A stretch of DNA of 9,261 bases from Deltaproteobacteria bacterium (GTDB lineage Bacteria; Desulfobacterota; B13-G15): positions 1-9,261 of the forward strand of contig QMLA01000021.1 of the NCBI GenBank assembly GCA_003646585.1, given 5' to 3'. The notes under the pieces are model-generated. The model ran no database searches and had not been told where the DNA came from. It worked only from the letters and a program-made list of their open reading frames with translations. Below, one piece after another: positions 1 to 6,198 of this stretch (the stretch's first letter is position 1; each line of letters starts with the position of its first letter). The translations under genes and the position numbers were made by a program.

Positions 1-99
1 TCCTTGAAGGGGAGGACGCCCTCGGTGGAATACGGGGCCTGCATTCGGTGCTATTGCTGTCAGGAGATCTGCAGCCAGGGGGCCATAAGGCTTAGGTGA
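1..99 (+). CDS. C-terminal end of a 4Fe-4S protein, probably DUF362 family (5' end outside window)
   Basis: Frame 1 is open from the first base to a TGA at 97-99, giving 32 residues of a C-terminus. It contains a CxxCxxCxxxC cluster (CIRCYCCQEIC) followed by an SQGAIRL tail, a ferredoxin-type 4Fe-4S binding site in which the usual CP..AI ending has lost its proline. DUF362 proteins commonly end in this way, so that family is the best guess; another protein with a terminal ferredoxin half-domain cannot be excluded from so short a piece. The stop overlaps the truA start as GTGA (96-99), which suggests translational coupling with truA. The start and the main domain lie upstream of the window. 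Confidence 0.6.
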   Translation, partial: SLKGRTPSVEYGACIRCYCCQEICSQGAIRLR

Positions 100-833
100 G
101 GAACGTCAAGCTCACCATAGAATATGACGGTACCGACTTCCACGGATGGCAGAGGCAACCCAACGAGAGGACTGTGCAGGGGGTCCTGGAGGAGGCCATA
201 GCGCAGGTGCTGGGGCACAGGGTGAGGCTCATCGGGGCAAGCCGGACCGATCGCGGCGTGCACGCCCTGGGACAGGTTGCCAACTTCAAGACCACCTCGA
301 AACTGCCCCTTGAGACGATGCTTAAGGCCTTCAATGCCCTCCTCCCCGAAGATGTGGTCATACGGGAGATCGAAGAGGTCCCCCTGGATTTTCACGCCCG
401 CTACGGGGCAAAATCCAAGGTCTACGAGTACCGATTGCTCTCATGGCCCATACGTTCCCCACTGGAAAGGCGATTCAGTTGGCATGTAGCGGATTCCCTC
501 GATATTGAGGCCATGAGGGAATGCTGCCGGATGCTCATAGGGATGCACGATTTCTCCAGCTTTATGCTCAGCGGATCCGATACCAAGAACCCCATACGGG
601 AGATGCGAAGGGCTGAGATCCTGCTGAGACCCCCCCACCATATCACCTTTGTTTTCGAAGCCACGGGGTTCCTCAGGGGAATGGTGAGGAGTATTGTCGG
701 GACCCTCGTGGATGTGGGCCGGGGAAAGCTAAACCCGATGCAGTTCAAGGAGATCATGGAAGCCAGGGATCGCAGCAGGGCCTCCATTACTGCGCCTCCC
801 CAGGGTCTTTTCCTCGTAGAGGTGAAGTTTTAG
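96..833 (+). CDS. truA: tRNA pseudouridine(38-40) synthase TruA
   Basis: The product has 245 residues, normal for TruA, the cytoplasmic enzyme that isomerises uridines 38-40 in the anticodon arm of many tRNAs. The family pattern is clear: an N-terminal LTIEYDGTDFHGWQRQ segment (residues 6-21), TVQGVLEEA (26-34), and the catalytic loop GASRTDRGVHA (47-57) with the nucleophilic aspartate at Asp52. Later come FHARY, KVYEYRL, HDFSSF and GFLRGMVRSIVGTLVDVG, all typical of the second half of TruA. The start is GTG at 96, overlapping the preceding stop by three bases, and it places the conserved N-terminus only a few residues in. A second, ferredoxin-encoding gene precedes it and a noncoding gap follows, so truA is probably the last gene of its transcript. 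Identification is firm. Confidence 0.97.
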   Translation: MRNVKLTIEYDGTDFHGWQRQPNERTVQGVLEEAIAQVLGHRVRLIGASRTDRGVHALGQVANFKTTSKLPLETMLKAFNALLPEDVVIREIEEVPLDFHARYGAKSKVYEYRLLSWPIRSPLERRFSWHVADSLDIEAMRECCRMLIGMHDFSSFMLSGSDTKNPIREMRRAEILLRPPHHITFVFEATGFLRGMVRSIVGTLVDVGRGKLNPMQFKEIMEARDRSRASITAPPQGLFLVEVKF

Positions 834-920
834 GCCGCATATGTTTCTGAAGGATCTCAGGATCCACAGCCCCACTGAGGCGGAGCCGACGACAGGACCT
901 TTTCGGGAGTTAGGTCAAGC

Positions 921-960
921 TAGTGCTGGAAACCTCCGTGCGTTTGCTTTGCCAGCACTG
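921..960 (+). repeat. Stem-loop in the truA-sfsA gap
   Basis: AGTGCTGG (922-929) pairs perfectly with CCAGCACT (952-959), and a flanking T-G wobble (921/960) makes nine pairs. Inside the 22-base loop, AAAC (930-933) can continue the helix with GTTT (942-945), leaving a one-sided bulge. No T-tract follows, so it does not look like an intrinsic terminator. An RNA structural element is possible but unproven. Confidence 0.45.
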
Positions 961-1106
961 CGTCAACAAAACAAGCGAAGGCTCTCGGGTGCCAGTCAAG
1001 AAAGTAATAGTTCGTTTTCTCTTGGCTCTAAGGTACACGGTTGTGGGAGTAGTCGCACAGCGACGAGGACTCAAGGAAGGATCCACGATGTAGATTTAAG
1101 GACGCA

Positions 1107-1123
1107 CTGAGCGGTTCGCTCAG
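1107..1123 (+). repeat. Perfect 7-bp hairpin upstream of sfsA
   Basis: The sequence CTGAGCGGTTCGCTCAG forms a seven-pair stem with a three-base GTT loop. No U-run follows, so a terminator is unlikely. CGCAC at 1103-1107 can also pair with GTGCG at 1146-1150, which would enclose this hairpin in a larger helix. Small terminal hairpins of this kind occur at the ends of IS200/IS605 elements, but I could not confirm one here. Confidence 0.4.
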
Positions 1124-1199
1124 GATAAGCACAGTAGATGCAGCGGTGCGCAATCTGGAAATCATTCAGGGCTGGGACGCGACGATAGAGGTTAAGTAT

Positions 1200-1880
1200 T
1201 TGAGGGACTTCATAAAGGGGACATTTCTCAACAGGGTCAACCGCTTCCTGGTGGAAGTCCAGGTTGAGGGGAGGGTCCAAAAAGCCTTCCTCCCCAATTC
1301 CGGAAGGCTCCAGGGAGTCCTGATTCCCGGAAGGACCGTCCTTCTTAAGCCCCAGAATTCGGTAAGCCGCAAAACGGTCCTCGATCTTTGGGGTGTGTTC
1401 GACGGCAGGATCTGGATCCTGGTCGATTCCAGGATGGCCAACAGGCTCCTGCCTTGGACCATATCCAAGGGAACGATCCCCTATCTTCGGGACTTGAGTG
1501 ACCTTAAACCCGAGGTGAAAAGGGGCGGAAAGAGGTTTGACTTCTTCGCCTATTGGCGGGGGAAGGATCTCTGGATCGAGGCAAAATCGGTCACCCTCGT
1601 CAGGGACGGCCTGGCCCTCTTCCCCGATGCCCCAACCCCCAGGGGCAGGGATCACCTGAAGGCCCTAAGGGGGCTCTCTTCAAAAGGAAGTGCGGCCCTT
1701 GTCACCTTCATGGTCCTTAGGGAAGATGCCTCTGCCTTTGCGCCAAACAGGGAAATCGATCCCGGTTTCGCGGAAGCTCTAACGGAGGCAGTAGAGGGAG
1801 GGGTGATGGTCGAAGCCCTATGTTTCACCGTGGGTGAGGGAACGGTCCTTGACGCAAAGCGCATACCTGTTATCCTTTGA
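1200..1880 (+). CDS. sfsA: SfsA family protein (sugar fermentation stimulation protein homologue)
   Basis: This is a clear SfsA protein, with family hallmarks in order: GTFLNRVNRFLVEV, AFLPNSGRLQGVL (the usual P-N-[ST]-G-x-[ML] segment), VDSRMANRLL, KRFDFF, and the long conserved WIEAKSVTLVRDGLALFPDA plus PTPRGRDHL. SfsA proteins have an N-terminal OB-like fold and a C-terminal nuclease-like fold; nucleic-acid binding and a role in maltose gene control have been reported in Escherichia coli, but the general function is unsettled. I prefer TTG at 1200 (226 residues): it has AGAGGT about eight bases upstream and lies only a few residues before the conserved GTF block. GTG at 1146 would add 18 residues (244 total) but has no visible ribosome site and reaches into the structured gap. 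The stop is TGA at 1878-1880. Confidence 0.9.
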   Translation: MRDFIKGTFLNRVNRFLVEVQVEGRVQKAFLPNSGRLQGVLIPGRTVLLKPQNSVSRKTVLDLWGVFDGRIWILVDSRMANRLLPWTISKGTIPYLRDLSDLKPEVKRGGKRFDFFAYWRGKDLWIEAKSVTLVRDGLALFPDAPTPRGRDHLKALRGLSSKGSAALVTFMVLREDASAFAPNREIDPGFAEALTEAVEGGVMVEALCFTVGEGTVLDAKRIPVIL

Positions 1881-1898
1881 GGGCCTGGCTTTGGCCCT
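1880..1898 (+). terminator. Weak hairpin after sfsA
   Basis: AGGGCC (1880-1885) and GGCCCT (1893-1898) form a six-pair stem with a seven-base loop directly at the sfsA stop. Only two pyrimidines follow and there is no real T-tract, so this is at best a weak or factor-dependent pause. sfsA and prfB may still be co-transcribed, as only 50 bases separate them. Confidence 0.2.
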
Positions 1899-1930
1899 TC
1901 GGAATCGCTATATTCATAAGGGAGGCGAAG

Positions 1931-3047
1931 ATGAGGGAAGAACTCAGGCAGAAATTCGGAGAGTTAAAAAAGAGGGTGGAATTCCTCGGAGGGTGCCTTT
2001 GACCTGCCCGCAAAGCGTCGAAGATTGAAGGAGATCCTCACCGAGGAATCAAAACCTGACTTTTGGCAGGATTACCAGAGGGCGAGGAAGCTGCTGCAGG
2101 AAAAGAGTGGTCTGGAAAGGGATATCTCGCGGTGGGAACTGGTAAAACGCGAGCAAGAGGAAATAGAGCTGCTTCTTGAGATGTCCGAAGAGGATCAGGA
2201 TTTCCTCAGGGAAGCCCAGGAACGAATCGATAAACTCGAGCGGGAAGTCCATCGCTGGGAGATAGAGAGGCTTTTCACCGATTCGGATGACAAAGCCAAC
2301 GCCTTCCTCAGCATCAATGCCGGTGCCGGAGGAACGGAGGCACAAGATTGGGCCGAGATGCTCCTGAGGATGTATCTGCGTTTTGCCGAAGAGAGGGAAT
2401 GGAAGGCCGAGGTCGTGGACATCACCTATGGGGAGGAGGCCGGGATAAAGAGCGCTACGGTCCTGGTGAAGGGCGATTATGCTTACGGCTATCTGAAAGG
2501 GGAAACGGGTGTGCATCGCCTGGTGAGGATCTCCCCTTTTGATGCGAGCAGGCGCCGCCATACCTCCTTCGCCTCGGTTTCGGTCTTTCCGGAAACCCCC
2601 GATGACATCCAGATCGACATCAGGGAATCGGATCTGAAGATCGAGACCTTCCGCTCAAGTGGCCCCGGGGGACAGCACGTGAACAAGACCGAAACGGCCG
2701 TCAGGATCACCCACATACCCACGGGCATTGTGGTGCAGTGCCAAAACGAACGCTCTCAGCACCAGAACAAGGCGATGGCCTTAAAGATCCTCAAGGCCAG
2801 GCTTTACGAACTCGAGAGGCAGAAGAGGCTGGAAAAGTGGAAGGAGATCCACAAAAATCAAAAGGAGATCGCATGGGGAAATCAGATCCGCTCCTACATC
2901 CTGCAGCCCTATCGATTGGTCAAGGACCACAGGACAGGGGTGGAACGGGGGGATGCAGACAGGGTCCTCGATGGCGATCTCGACGAATTTATAGAGGCAT
3001 ATCTTTATGCCCAGCTTAAGGCCAACGGTGCTAATAACCAGGCCTAA
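1931..3047 (+). CDS. prfB: Peptide chain release factor 2 (RF2), made by +1 programmed frameshift
   Basis: RF2 recognises UAA and UGA on the ribosome and releases the finished protein. The gene is in two frames. ATG 1931, with GGGAGG five bases upstream, encodes 23 residues to a TGA at 2000-2002; slipping one base at CTT-T joins the frame starting with GAC at 2001, which runs to 3047, for 371 residues in all (E. coli RF2 has 365). In the full-length numbering, the stop-recognition tripeptide SPF is at 201-203, which marks RF2 rather than RF1, and the peptidyl-transferase GGQ is at 246-248 within [20 protein letters not shown]. Residues 1-110 are the charged, helical first domain. A naive reading would start at TTG 2025 and lose the first 31 residues. 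Its end overlaps hemD by 41 bases. Confidence 0.97.
1988..2003 (+). promoter_or_regulatory. RF2 autoregulatory +1 frameshift site
   Basis: The sequence GGAGGGTGCCTTTGAC holds the three classical parts: an internal Shine-Dalgarno-like GGAGGG, a three-base spacer (TGC), then the slippery CTT followed by TGA C. The spacing equals that of E. coli prfB (AGG GGG TAT CTT TGA C). When RF2 is scarce the ribosome pauses at TGA, slips +1 on CTT and continues in the long frame; when RF2 is plentiful, translation stops after 23 residues. Confidence 0.95.
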
Positions 3048-3789
3048 GGGACAGGGATCGGAGCTCAGGGGGCTCCTTGAAGGGAAGGGGTTTCGCGTCC
3101 TTTGGTTTCCCACGATAGAGATCGTCCCGCCGCGGGATTTCTCAGCCATCGATCGGGCGATAATGGAGATGGAATCCTATGAGTGGATAGTCTTCACCAG
3201 TGCCAATGGCGTTGAGGCCTTCTTGAGAAGATGGGAACTCATAAGGGGAAAGGACAAACTGCCCCCTCTGAAGGTGGGGGCAATAGGACCAGGGACGGCC
3301 AGGGCCTTGAAGGAAAGGGGAATTGGGGCCGATCTGGTCCCCCAGAGTTATCGATCCGAAGATCTCGCCCGGGAGCTTGTGCGGAAAAACATCCGGGGGA
3401 AGAGGATACTTCTGCCGCGGGCAGAAGGGGCAAGGAAGGCCATGGTGGAAATACTCAGAGGGGCAGGGGCCGTGGTCACCGAGGTCCCGGTTTACACCAT
3501 AAGGAGGCCCGAAAATGCCCCGGATCTCAAAAGGCTCCTCAAAGGGGTCGATATGGTGATCTTCACCAGCGGCCTTGCGGTCCATAATTTCATGGAGATG
3601 ATAGATCACAGATGGCCCAAAGGGGTTGAGGCAGCGGTCATAGGCCCAGTGACCGCCGAGGTCCTCAAAGGATATGGTATAAGGCCCAAGGTGATGCCAA
3701 AAACTTATACCCTGGAAGCCCTGGCTTGGGCCATTATCGATTACTTTGGAGGAGAGGGAAGATGTGCCAGTCCACAGCCTACCTCATAA
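3007..3789 (+). CDS. hemD: Uroporphyrinogen-III synthase HemD
   Basis: HemD closes and inverts ring D of hydroxymethylbilane to make uroporphyrinogen III, the precursor of haem, sirohaem and cobalamin. The 260-residue product has the usual two-lobe pattern: an N-terminal [21 protein letters not shown] (8-28), then WIVFTSANGVEAF with the conserved SANGV, VGAIGPGTARAL, RILLPRAEGAR, VVTEVPVYTIRRP, MVIFTSGLAVHNF and AAVIGPVTAEVLKGYG. ATG 3007 has GAGG nine bases upstream; GTG 3028 gives a start closer to most family members and has AAGG upstream, so the start is uncertain by seven residues. It overlaps prfB by 41 bases and the next gene by 28, so the three genes probably share a transcript. No hemC or other haem gene is visible here. 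Confidence 0.92.
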   Translation: MPSLRPTVLITRPKGQGSELRGLLEGKGFRVLWFPTIEIVPPRDFSAIDRAIMEMESYEWIVFTSANGVEAFLRRWELIRGKDKLPPLKVGAIGPGTARALKERGIGADLVPQSYRSEDLARELVRKNIRGKRILLPRAEGARKAMVEILRGAGAVVTEVPVYTIRRPENAPDLKRLLKGVDMVIFTSGLAVHNFMEMIDHRWPKGVEAAVIGPVTAEVLKGYGIRPKVMPKTYTLEALAWAIIDYFGGEGRCASPQPTS

Positions 3790-3953
3790 AGGACGGAAAG
3801 CTTGAGGAGTTCCTCACCGATATAGCCACCATCATCCCGGAGGGGGAGAAGCTCAGACTTGTAAATCTCTTCGGAGAAGAAAAGGCAATTGAGGCCGAAA
3901 TTGCCGAGATAGATTTACTGGAACACAAGATCATACTCAGGCCTCGCGAATAA
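3762..3953 (+). CDS. cooT: CooT family nickel-binding protein
   Basis: This small gene encodes 63 residues starting MCQSTAYLIKDGKLEEF and containing VNLFGEEK and a C-terminal IAEIDLLEHKIIL. The initial Met-Cys, the L-F-G-E turn and the I..I(D)...I.L ending are the CooT signature. In Rhodospirillum rubrum, CooT is a dimeric SH3-like protein that binds nickel through Cys2 and is associated with nickel supply to carbon monoxide dehydrogenase; that role is known from the family and cannot be shown here. The start ATG 3762 is chosen because GGAGGAGAGGG lies just upstream and the Cys2 position is diagnostic; an upstream in-frame start at 3726 would bury it. It overlaps hemD by 28 bases and converges with rsmD, sharing 17 bases. 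No CO dehydrogenase gene is in this window. Confidence 0.82.
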   Translation: MCQSTAYLIKDGKLEEFLTDIATIIPEGEKLRLVNLFGEEKAIEAEIAEIDLLEHKIILRPRE

Positions 3954-4494
3954 AGAAACTCACGGCGGTGTCACCATACCGCTTCACCCCGATGGGACTC
4001 AGACCCTCGGGAGGGGAAGGAGCCCTTGGGGCCGGATGTTCGAACACCACAATGCCCCCCGGCGGAAGGAGCCCTTTATCCATTATCTCTCTGAGGATCG
4101 TCCCCGAAGACCTCTCCTCCCTGTAAGGGGGATCGACGAGGATGAGATCAAAGCTCAGCCCCTTCTCTGCCAAGACCCTAATGGCCTTCTTTGCCTCGAG
4201 ATTGAAGACCCTCGTCCGCTCCTGAACGTCAAGGGCCTGGATGTTCTGCTTTATCAAATCCACAGCCCCTTTGTCCTTTTCCACAAAGACCACCTCCTGG
4301 GCCCCGCGACTGAGGGCCTCAAACCCTAAAGCACCACTGCCTGCAAACAGATCCAATACCCTCCTCCCCTTGGCCCCTTCTGGACCAAGGACGTCAAAGA
4401 TGGCCTTCCTGACCATGTCCGAGGTAGGCCTCAGGGAACGCCCCCGAGGCCCCTTCAACCTGCGCCCCTTAAAACTCCCCCCCGTTATCCTCAC
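3937..4494 (-). CDS. rsmD: 16S rRNA (guanine(966)-N2)-methyltransferase RsmD
   Basis: RsmD uses S-adenosylmethionine to methylate G966 of 16S rRNA in the small ribosomal subunit. The 185-residue product shows the expected MRITGGSFKGRRL start, LRPTSDMVRKAIFDVL (21-36), the SAM-binding motif VLDLFAGSGALGFEALSRGA (46-65), the VEKD acidic loop (71-74) and the catalytic DPPY (121-124), ending with YGDTAVSFF. GTG 4494 has AGGAGG about seven bases upstream and gives the usual MRI start; TTG 4497, one codon earlier, is also possible but its ribosome site would be too close. It is the last gene of the minus-strand cluster, overlapping the upstream Mut7-C gene by 26 bases. Its 3' end overlaps that of the CooT gene by 17 bases, leaving no room for a terminator between them. 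Confidence 0.95.
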   Translation of the reverse strand: MRITGGSFKGRRLKGPRGRSLRPTSDMVRKAIFDVLGPEGAKGRRVLDLFAGSGALGFEALSRGAQEVVFVEKDKGAVDLIKQNIQALDVQERTRVFNLEAKKAIRVLAEKGLSFDLILVDPPYREERSSGTILREIMDKGLLPPGGIVVFEHPAPRAPSPPEGLSPIGVKRYGDTAVSFFIREA

Positions 4495-4945
4495 CAATAG
4501 CCCTCCTCAAATCCTCCATCATCCTCTCATAATGTGTACCACCCCAAAAAACCCTGCGACACTTGGGACACTCCGAAAAGCTCCCCTGGGTGCGATAGAC
4601 ATAATCGGGAACCCTCCCCCTCACAGCCTCAGGGGGAATGCTTATCAACTTTTCGTTGCATATCAGACACCTGCTGAATAAATCCTCAGGTTTAACCTTA
4701 AGTTTAAGTCCCTCTATCACCTCTTTGAGTTGCAGGAAGGGGTTGTTTTCGGTCACGAAAAAGACGGTGAGTCTGCCCTGGGACTCCTGCAGGATCTTGC
4801 GGGTTTTGGTGATGATCACCCGGTTTTCCCTCTCGGCCAATTTCATCAATCCCTTCTGGTCTCCCCTCCAATATATCGCATCGTGTCCAAGTATCCTCAG
4901 CCATTTGGTGAGCTTTCCGAGAGCGGGATCAAGGACAAACTTCAT
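4469..4945 (-). CDS. Mut7-C domain / zinc-ribbon protein (putative RNase, PIN-like)
   Basis: The 158-residue product has the Mut7-C arrangement: an N-terminal PIN-like part beginning MKFVLDPALGKLTKWLRILG (1-20) with a possible metal-binding Asp6, and a C-terminal zinc ribbon with Cys93/Cys96 (CLIC) and Cys126/Cys129 (CPKC), followed by the characteristic FWGGTHYERM (133-142). Mut7-C domains are predicted RNases because of their resemblance to PIN nucleases; no substrate is established. The start ATG 4945 is fixed by a 4-base ATGA overlap with the end of mtaD, and the long frame upstream of it is only read-through of mtaD. One oddity: the segment normally LTRD reads IITKTRK here, with Thr48 where the family usually has an acidic residue. 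It sits between mtaD and rsmD in one operon. Confidence 0.82.
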   Translation of the reverse strand: MKFVLDPALGKLTKWLRILGHDAIYWRGDQKGLMKLAERENRVIITKTRKILQESQGRLTVFFVTENNPFLQLKEVIEGLKLKVKPEDLFSRCLICNEKLISIPPEAVRGRVPDYVYRTQGSFSECPKCRRVFWGGTHYERMMEDLRRAIGEDNGGEF

Positions 4946-6198
4946 CTCTTCACGAGCTCTCTGGCCCTCCTTCTGGCCTCCTGCAACAGTTCTTCCTCTC
5001 CCTCGACCTTCCTTCCCCTCATCAGGACCTTGCCATCGCATATTGCGGTATCGACCACCGTCCCCGTGGCGGAGTATATGAGATCGGAAGCAAGGTTGAA
5101 CCCAGGGGTGAGCCTTTCGTCTCGGGTGTCGATCAGTATGAGGTCGGCAAGGTCACCCTCCCTAAGTTGCGCGTCGATGCCGAAGGCCGTGGCCCCGGAA
5201 ATGGTGATCATCTGCAGGGCTTCCTCAGCGGGAAGGGCCTCCGGGTCCTGCAGGTGGTGCTTCTGCAGCAGCGAGCCGATCTTGGCGGATTGGAGCATGT
5301 CCAGGTTGTTGTTGGAGGCACATCCATCTGTCCCGAGGAGCACCTCGACGTTGCGCTCCTTCAACCCCTTATAGGGAAACACCCCCCCCACTGATAGTTT
5401 CATGTTGGACACAGGGTTATAAACCACTTTCACACCCCGCTCGGCCAGAAGATCCATCTCCCTCTCGGAGAGCCATACCGAATGGGCACACACGACATTG
5501 GGGCCCAAGAACCCGAGCCTATCGAGGTACTCAACAGGTCTAAGCCCGGTCTTTTTGAGGCAATCCTGGACCTCTGTCTCGGTTTCGCTCAGATGGATGT
5601 GCACCATGAGTCCGTGCCTTCGGGCGAACTCGGCGCACCAAAGCAGCCCTTCTCGCGAACACGTGTAGATGGCATGGGGACCGAGACTGAAAATCACCCT
5701 GGAGGAGAAGGTCCCTGATCGTTCGAAAAGCTCCACATTTAACCTCTTTTGCTCCTCACACCTCTTCGGATCGAAGAGGTCGATGAATACGGCGCTGACT
5801 GCCGCCCTTATGCCCATCTCCTGCACAGCACGGGCGATTCCCCTCCAGTGCCAGTACATGTCGTTGAAGAAAAGCGTCCCCGATTTTATCATCTCCAGAC
5901 ACGCCAGCTTTGTGCCCCAGTAGACATCCTCCTCGGTCATCTTCGCCTCAATGGGCCATATCTTCTCCTCCAGCCATTCCTTAAGGGGCATATCGTCTGC
6001 GTACCCCCGCAGAAGCGCCATGGCCGCATGGGTATGGGCGTTGAAGAAAGGAGGAAGAGCAATCATCCCCCGGGCATCGATCACCTCATCTGCCCCTTCT
6101 TCAATCCTTTCGGCGATCCTCTTTATGCGATTGCCTTCGATGAGGATATCCTTTTCCTCCTTTCCCCAGATCCTCGCCCCCTTTACAAGCAACCTCAT
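4942..6198 (-). CDS. mtaD: 5-methylthioadenosine/S-adenosylhomocysteine deaminase (amidohydrolase)
   Basis: This is a 418-residue amidohydrolase of the MtaD/ATZ-TRZ type: a small beta-sandwich from the two ends and a metal-dependent TIM barrel between. The metal-site residues can be followed: FFNAHTH with His55 and His57, HIHLSET with His202 and Glu205, AHSVWL with His239, and GTDGCASNNNLDM with Asp291. The HLSET and GTDGxASNN forms, with NPVSNMKL before the last motif, are those of MTA/SAH deaminases, which convert methylthioadenosine to methylthioinosine or SAH to S-inosylhomocysteine. A related deaminase for another purine or guanine-like substrate is less likely. The start ATG 6198 overlaps the stop of the upstream phosphorylase as ATGA, and the stop overlaps the next gene in the same way. 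The phosphorylase neighbour supports a salvage role. Confidence 0.9.
   Translation of the reverse strand: MRLLVKGARIWGKEEKDILIEGNRIKRIAERIEEGADEVIDARGMIALPPFFNAHTHAAMALLRGYADDMPLKEWLEEKIWPIEAKMTEEDVYWGTKLACLEMIKSGTLFFNDMYWHWRGIARAVQEMGIRAAVSAVFIDLFDPKRCEEQKRLNVELFERSGTFSSRVIFSLGPHAIYTCSREGLLWCAEFARRHGLMVHIHLSETETEVQDCLKKTGLRPVEYLDRLGFLGPNVVCAHSVWLSEREMDLLAERGVKVVYNPVSNMKLSVGGVFPYKGLKERNVEVLLGTDGCASNNNLDMLQSAKIGSLLQKHHLQDPEALPAEEALQMITISGATAFGIDAQLREGDLADLILIDTRDERLTPGFNLASDLIYSATGTVVDTAICDGKVLMRGRKVEGEEELLQEARRRARELVKR

Larger units (their letters stand above)
834..1145 (+). other. Structured noncoding gap between truA and sfsA (possible RNA gene or decayed mobile element)
   Basis: About 312 bases (365 if sfsA starts at TTG 1200) without a credible gene. 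An 89-codon frame (841-1110) has no ribosome site, no recognisable domain and an improbable composition; a shorter frame (914-1090) encodes no family I know. The base pattern is unlike the neighbouring genes and carries several perfect inverted repeats: GGATC-4-GATCC at 852-865, a 9-bp stem at 921-960, GTCGC-3-GCGAC at 1052-1064 and a 7-bp stem at 1107-1123. Two short motifs, AGGATCCAC and CACTGAG(G)CGG, each occur at both ends of the gap in the same order. A structured RNA, or the remnant of a small mobile element such as the right end of an IS200/IS605-type element, would explain this. I could not match it to tmRNA, RNase P, SRP RNA, 6S RNA, tRNA or a riboswitch. Confidence 0.4.

Noticed and set aside
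841..1110. An 89-codon open frame in the truA-sfsA gap
   Set aside because: No ribosome site, no recognisable domain, unnatural residue composition and overlapping hairpins; it looks like chance.
1107..1123. Intrinsic terminator for truA
   Set aside because: The 7-bp hairpin is about 275 bases after the stop and has no following T-tract.
1071..1655. Long minus-strand frame opposite sfsA
   Set aside because: It is a shadow of sfsA on the opposite strand, with no family features and no start signal.
2049..2561. Minus-strand 170-codon frame opposite prfB
   Set aside because: The plus strand encodes RF2 with all motifs; the reverse reading is proline- and leucine-rich shadow.
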